This document shows positions 60,347 through 64,000 of a DNA stretch of 64,000 nucleotides, in pieces. Position numbers and translations under genes: made by a program. A model generated the notes under the pieces. The model worked only from the letters and a program-made list of their open reading frames with translations, searched no databases and was not told the DNA's origin. Source of the stretch: Agrocybe praecox (lineage: Eukaryota; Basidiomycota; Agaricomycetes; Agaricales; Agrocybaceae); assembly GCA_964017145.1 (NCBI GenBank), contig OZ024850.1:3325618-3389617 (forward strand). The letters are read 5' to 3'. The first letter of the stretch is position 1, and each line of letters starts with the position of its first letter.

Positions 60347-62035
60347 ATGGATGTAGTCATTCGAGCCACATCGAATGTTTACCGTGAGTGATTTATTCTT
60401 TCCTAGTCCCACGGCTGACAGTGTTGACCACAAGTGGCGGCGGCGACCCTCCTAATTTACGATTACGGTACGTTGTGTACTCTACTATGCCATTACCAGT
60501 GGTACTGACATACCATTCCGACCTTCATAGTCCTTACATTTGAGAATGAATTAACTCTCGTATGGGTATGCCGAGAATGTATGTTTATTAGCAGGAGCCC
60601 GTCTCACATATGCTCAACCTAGCGCGAGCGCTGGTCGCTTGGAAAGGTGTTATATTTGGTGGTAAGAGATACCACCGGAAGCTGGTGAACAAAAAATTCT
60701 GGCTGATTCTCTTTTCAGAATCGCTATTATGGACTGTCGTTTATTTTGTACGTATGGAAACAATCATCCTGGCTATTTCTTATGTCGTTGAGCTATCTAG
60801 AAGAGCCACCACTGGTGAGTATTGTTTCTGAAACTAGGTCATTTACTATGAATTCTGGCCTTCTAGTAAATTTTATTCCAGTACAGCAAATTTCGGTGAG
60901 TCTTGTATGTATTTGGTTGGGCAGGATTATTAGTACCAACTGGTATGAATGATATGTTCAAAATAGACGTAAGACATTCATCGCTGAGCACCTTTAAGTA
61001 ACACGCGGGTATTTATGCCAATTTTATTATTATTCTTTTTTAGATGTAAGTAGATCCCTACAAAGAATTTGAGACCGTATTGACATACAAAAATAGGTAT
61101 GATACGGCTGAAATGGGTCGCGGGAGGCACCCTTGCGAACGCTTTTATCATACAAGGTAATCAGATGTAGCCTCTACGAAACATTTTTACCCTACTAAAT
61201 TGACTAACCTTTTGCCACAGTAGTCTTGCAATTACGCATCTACGCTCTATACGCAGCCAGCCACAAAATTCTCCGCATGATGATTTGCCTGTCTTTCATA
61301 TCAACATTAACCACGAGTGTACTCTTTGGATGGGAGATATCCACTGTGAAAGGTATGCAAATATACGCTCATTAGTTAATACTTGCTCATCAGCGTCTCT
61401 ACAGTTCTTACACTACAGATGGGGATATGCATATTTGAAAAAGCGACGCTCCGAAATCTTTATATCCCACTTATTCCTTTGTTCCTATTCGATGTGTTAT
61501 TGTGCGGGATGGCTGTTGTTAAGATATTAGAGTCAACAACAGCAGGGGACATATCTGCTCTGCGCCAATTTTATCAACGTCGCTTTCAGCTATTAAATGT
61601 GATCATTCGTGATTCATTCATATATTTCATATGGTCAGTCCTTCCTCTGCTCCAATTTCTTTAAATGAGGTTTTAATCCTTGAATTCATTCAACATAGCA
61701 TTGGTGCTTCTTTTCTTACTGTAGTGTTATCTGCCTTGATTTCTCCGGTCAGAATCAGATTTAAACCTTAGGCATATATTCACCTCCTGTACGAATAAGA
61801 AGCTAATTTAAATTTCGTGTAGGAATTTGGATCGGTCGTCTTCGGGCTTCTCTTCAGCGTCCCCAACATGATGGCTTCCAGACTCATCCTCAACATTCGT
61901 AGTGCGGTGCGGGAAGACGTTCAGATATCTTACGATAATCTCAATTTAACGCACGGTGTTGTTGAGGCGGTAGAGGAAAGTGTTGCATCATCAGGACCGT
62001 TGACGTTTGCAACACAGAACCATACAAAGGCCTGA
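60347..62035 (+). CDS. DUF6533-family multi-pass membrane protein, duplicate 2
   Basis: The ATG at 60347 starts MDVVIRATSNVY; exon 1 ends at 60383. The following exons read LAAATLLIYDY, VLTFENELTLVW, RERWSLGKVLYLV and NRYYGLSFIL. Later exons give VVLQLRIYALYAASHKILRM, the helix ICLSFISTLTTSVLFGWEIS, NLYIPLIPLFLFDVLLCGMA, LNVIIRDSFIYFIW, IGASFLTVVLSALISP and NMMASRLILNIRSAVRED. It ends TFATQNHTKA with TGA at 62033-62035. Exon order, intron positions and many intron bases match the copy at 48949-50668, including upstream DNA, so this is a segmental duplicate. As in that copy, the exons at about 60800-61090 are not fully resolved. Function unknown. Confidence 0.8.
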
Positions 62036-63736
62036 ATAGGATGCTGTGTCGTATAGGAAGAGAGGAAGCACTCATTGATCGCCACATAGTGACCTATAAT
62101 GCGCGGACAGGCAATATGAATAGGGCGTTTTTCGCGTTCAGTGAAGAAGTTCGAGGGGTTAAGTCCAGGAACCAATGAGCATATATCGACTAAGGAGTAT
62201 ATGTATCTATTATTAATGTAGACGTGAAAGATACCAGCATTAGTGTCAAACGTACAAAGGCGACCCGGAGTGCGACTTGGACAAACGAAAGATGGTTGGG
62301 TCGCTAAGCAGATGCGGAATGATTCCAGAAAAAAAGAGATGGAGAATTTCAGAGAGTATGGTTTTGCGCAAGGAAAGGGACATAGATGAATAACTGACAT
62401 TAGACGAAGTGCGCTCCATCTGATGGAACAAATATAAGGGAAGAGGAATGAAGTATCCAGCAAGACCAGTTCCAGCCAGCCTCCCGTCTGATTCGCACAC
62501 CAGCAAGCGCCTTTAATGATCTCGACGGTATAGTCTAGGCATCGATCAATGAGAGAATATCAAGTCAGACGCCTTGCTTTCACGAGCTGACCTGGAGGTG
62601 CTAAAGAGATGGGAAAATTTCCTGAGTTAGGATACCAGGATATCCAACGATTACCGTATGGAGCTCACCCTCGACTAGCCAGACCCCCAGAATGTACAAA
62701 AATCGAATCCGACGCCCTATTCGTTCGAAAAGGGAGAAAAAGGTGAGAGACTCGAGGAGTGCCCAAGCCGGCGCCTAGCTGTGAGCTGGCGAGTATAACG
62801 CCATGCCGGACGCGGGACATTCGAGAAGGTAAAAGTGGAATGGAAGTAGTGGCTAATGATAGATAGATATGAACACCAGGAAGGCAGAATGAAGATGAAA
62901 AATGTTTAAGTAACGTCACTACGATACCAGAAAGTAAAGTAAAAGGAAAGTAAATTTCAAAACGATGTTTGTAGTATGCATCTAGCAGAAGGACAGGCTG
63001 AGAACATACGATGCGTTAGCGCCGATAGCTTCACAACACAGCGAGCACAAATAGTCTCCAAGACTCCCTGCAGCACTATTCTCAAGGATATTGCCAGTCG
63101 ATGGGTTGACGCCAATGACTGCTACGCATCGTCTGAGCCATACCATCTCCGGAGTTACGACGAGTCCACAACGCGATGATGGAACCCATATTTGAGCACG
63201 ATGCACCTCCATAGGTCGCCGATTACCCATCCTCGCGTCCAACAATGCTCTTGGACCATCCGTTCGTTGCTACCCATTGATCTCCGGTGTGAACGAGAGA
63301 AGTTATTTGGTACGACAAGAAAAGAAAGGAACAAGGCCGTGGGTAGGCAAGGAGAAGCCAAGCATAAGCTCCATAACGACGCAAGCAGTGTATGCTTAGG
63401 AAAGAATACAATGAGAACATGTTGTCCCTTTGAAATGCTCCCCGCCGTCATTCCTTTCAACCCGCCCATCCATTCCGGTTCATTAGGGCCATGTGTTGTG
63501 TAATGGGGAGAATCAAGAGAAGAATAGCATACCAGAACCAAACGAGTGAGCGCCGTGAAGTAAGAGAGTTACAAAGTGAGCTGAGAGGAACATGAAGGAG
63601 GAAAATGAAAAGCAAGGACGGCCTGCCCATGGAGAGCAAGTCGTCGTGTACGAATGAAAGCTCCTCGCAGCTCCTCGCTGGCACCGAGTCTTAATTAAAC
63701 TCGTCAGAGTTGGAATGTTTGCTGGTAAGTCGGACT
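62036..63736. other. Gene-poor terminal region
   Basis: No supported gene. Open frames at 61930-62463 (minus) overlap the DUF6533 3' end in antisense. Frames at 62976-63541 lie in DNA resembling the repeat near 41480-41700 on the opposite strand (for example GGCCATGTGTTGTGTAATGG near 63490). Confidence 0.4.
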
Positions 63737-64000
63737 TTCAGAGTCGCTCGGTCTGGAAGGAAGCAATTAAAAAGAAGAAATAAATATGACGTAACCAGGC
63801 TAAGAGGCTCCTCAAGTATATGACATCCTAATCTATCCAGACCCCGTCATACAACTGTACATGATCGAGTCCGACACTTGTTGTTTACGAACAAGGTGTG
63901 TGGCAAGACTGGAAGGAGATATTGTTTCGGGGTCTGGATGTGAGCATGGCATGAAACATAGCGGAGGAATCCAAAAAATATAATGAAAGACAGACGCGAA
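63737..64000. repeat. Dispersed repeat, family C, copy 2 (cut by window end)
   Basis: Matches 46101-46364 to the last base of the window with a few substitutions and short indels. Confidence 0.85.

Overview
The window is nuclear DNA from a filamentous basidiomycete, most likely an Agaricomycete. The genes have many short (about 50-60 nt) GT-AG introns. They belong to families expanded in that group: DUF6533 and DUF6534 membrane proteins, NACHT/NLR proteins with the CHPxTR-type linker, BTB proteins, and FuA/Ure2p-like glutathione transferases. I cannot name the species. All exon models were built by eye from splice signals, frame and similarity between copies.

Region 1 (1-21 kb) is gene-rich. 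It holds two tandem MDR-family NADP-dependent oxidoreductases (the first cut by the window edge), a decayed RTA1-type lipid exporter, a JEN-type monocarboxylate/H+ symporter on the plus strand, an unrecognised serine-rich protein, an intact RTA1 gene and a second JEN-type symporter, both on the minus strand. A NACHT NTPase and a glutathione S-transferase follow. The set (reductases, GST, RTA1 exporters, organic-acid uptake) suggests detoxification and carbon acquisition, but nothing shows it is a co-regulated cluster.

Region 2 (21-32 kb) is shaped by mobile DNA. A 566-bp non-autonomous Tc1/mariner-pogo-like element has TA duplications. A G+C-rich fold-back element lies at 22.9-23.8 kb. Most notable is a 6,164-bp DNA transposon at 25550-31713, with 335-bp near-identical terminal inverted repeats and a 7-bp target duplication. 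It encodes three intact spliced genes: an integrase-type DDE transposase, a divergently transcribed BTB-domain protein, and a Cys/His-motif protein with basic segments. It sits inside a DUF6533 membrane-protein gene, whose 5' exons lie to its right and 3' exons to its left.

Region 3 (32-64 kb) is gene-poor and repeat-rich. I recognise only a DUF6534 gene (about 39-40.4 kb) and two DUF6533 genes (about 49-50.7 and 60.3-62.0 kb) that are duplicates of each other. The rest contains diverged copies of long non-coding repeats (for example 35.4/54.6 kb, 44.7/55.9 kb and 46.1/63.7 kb) in much the same order. This suggests old tandem or segmental duplication. Most open frames there look incidental. 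I saw no rRNA, convincing tRNA or CRISPR array.
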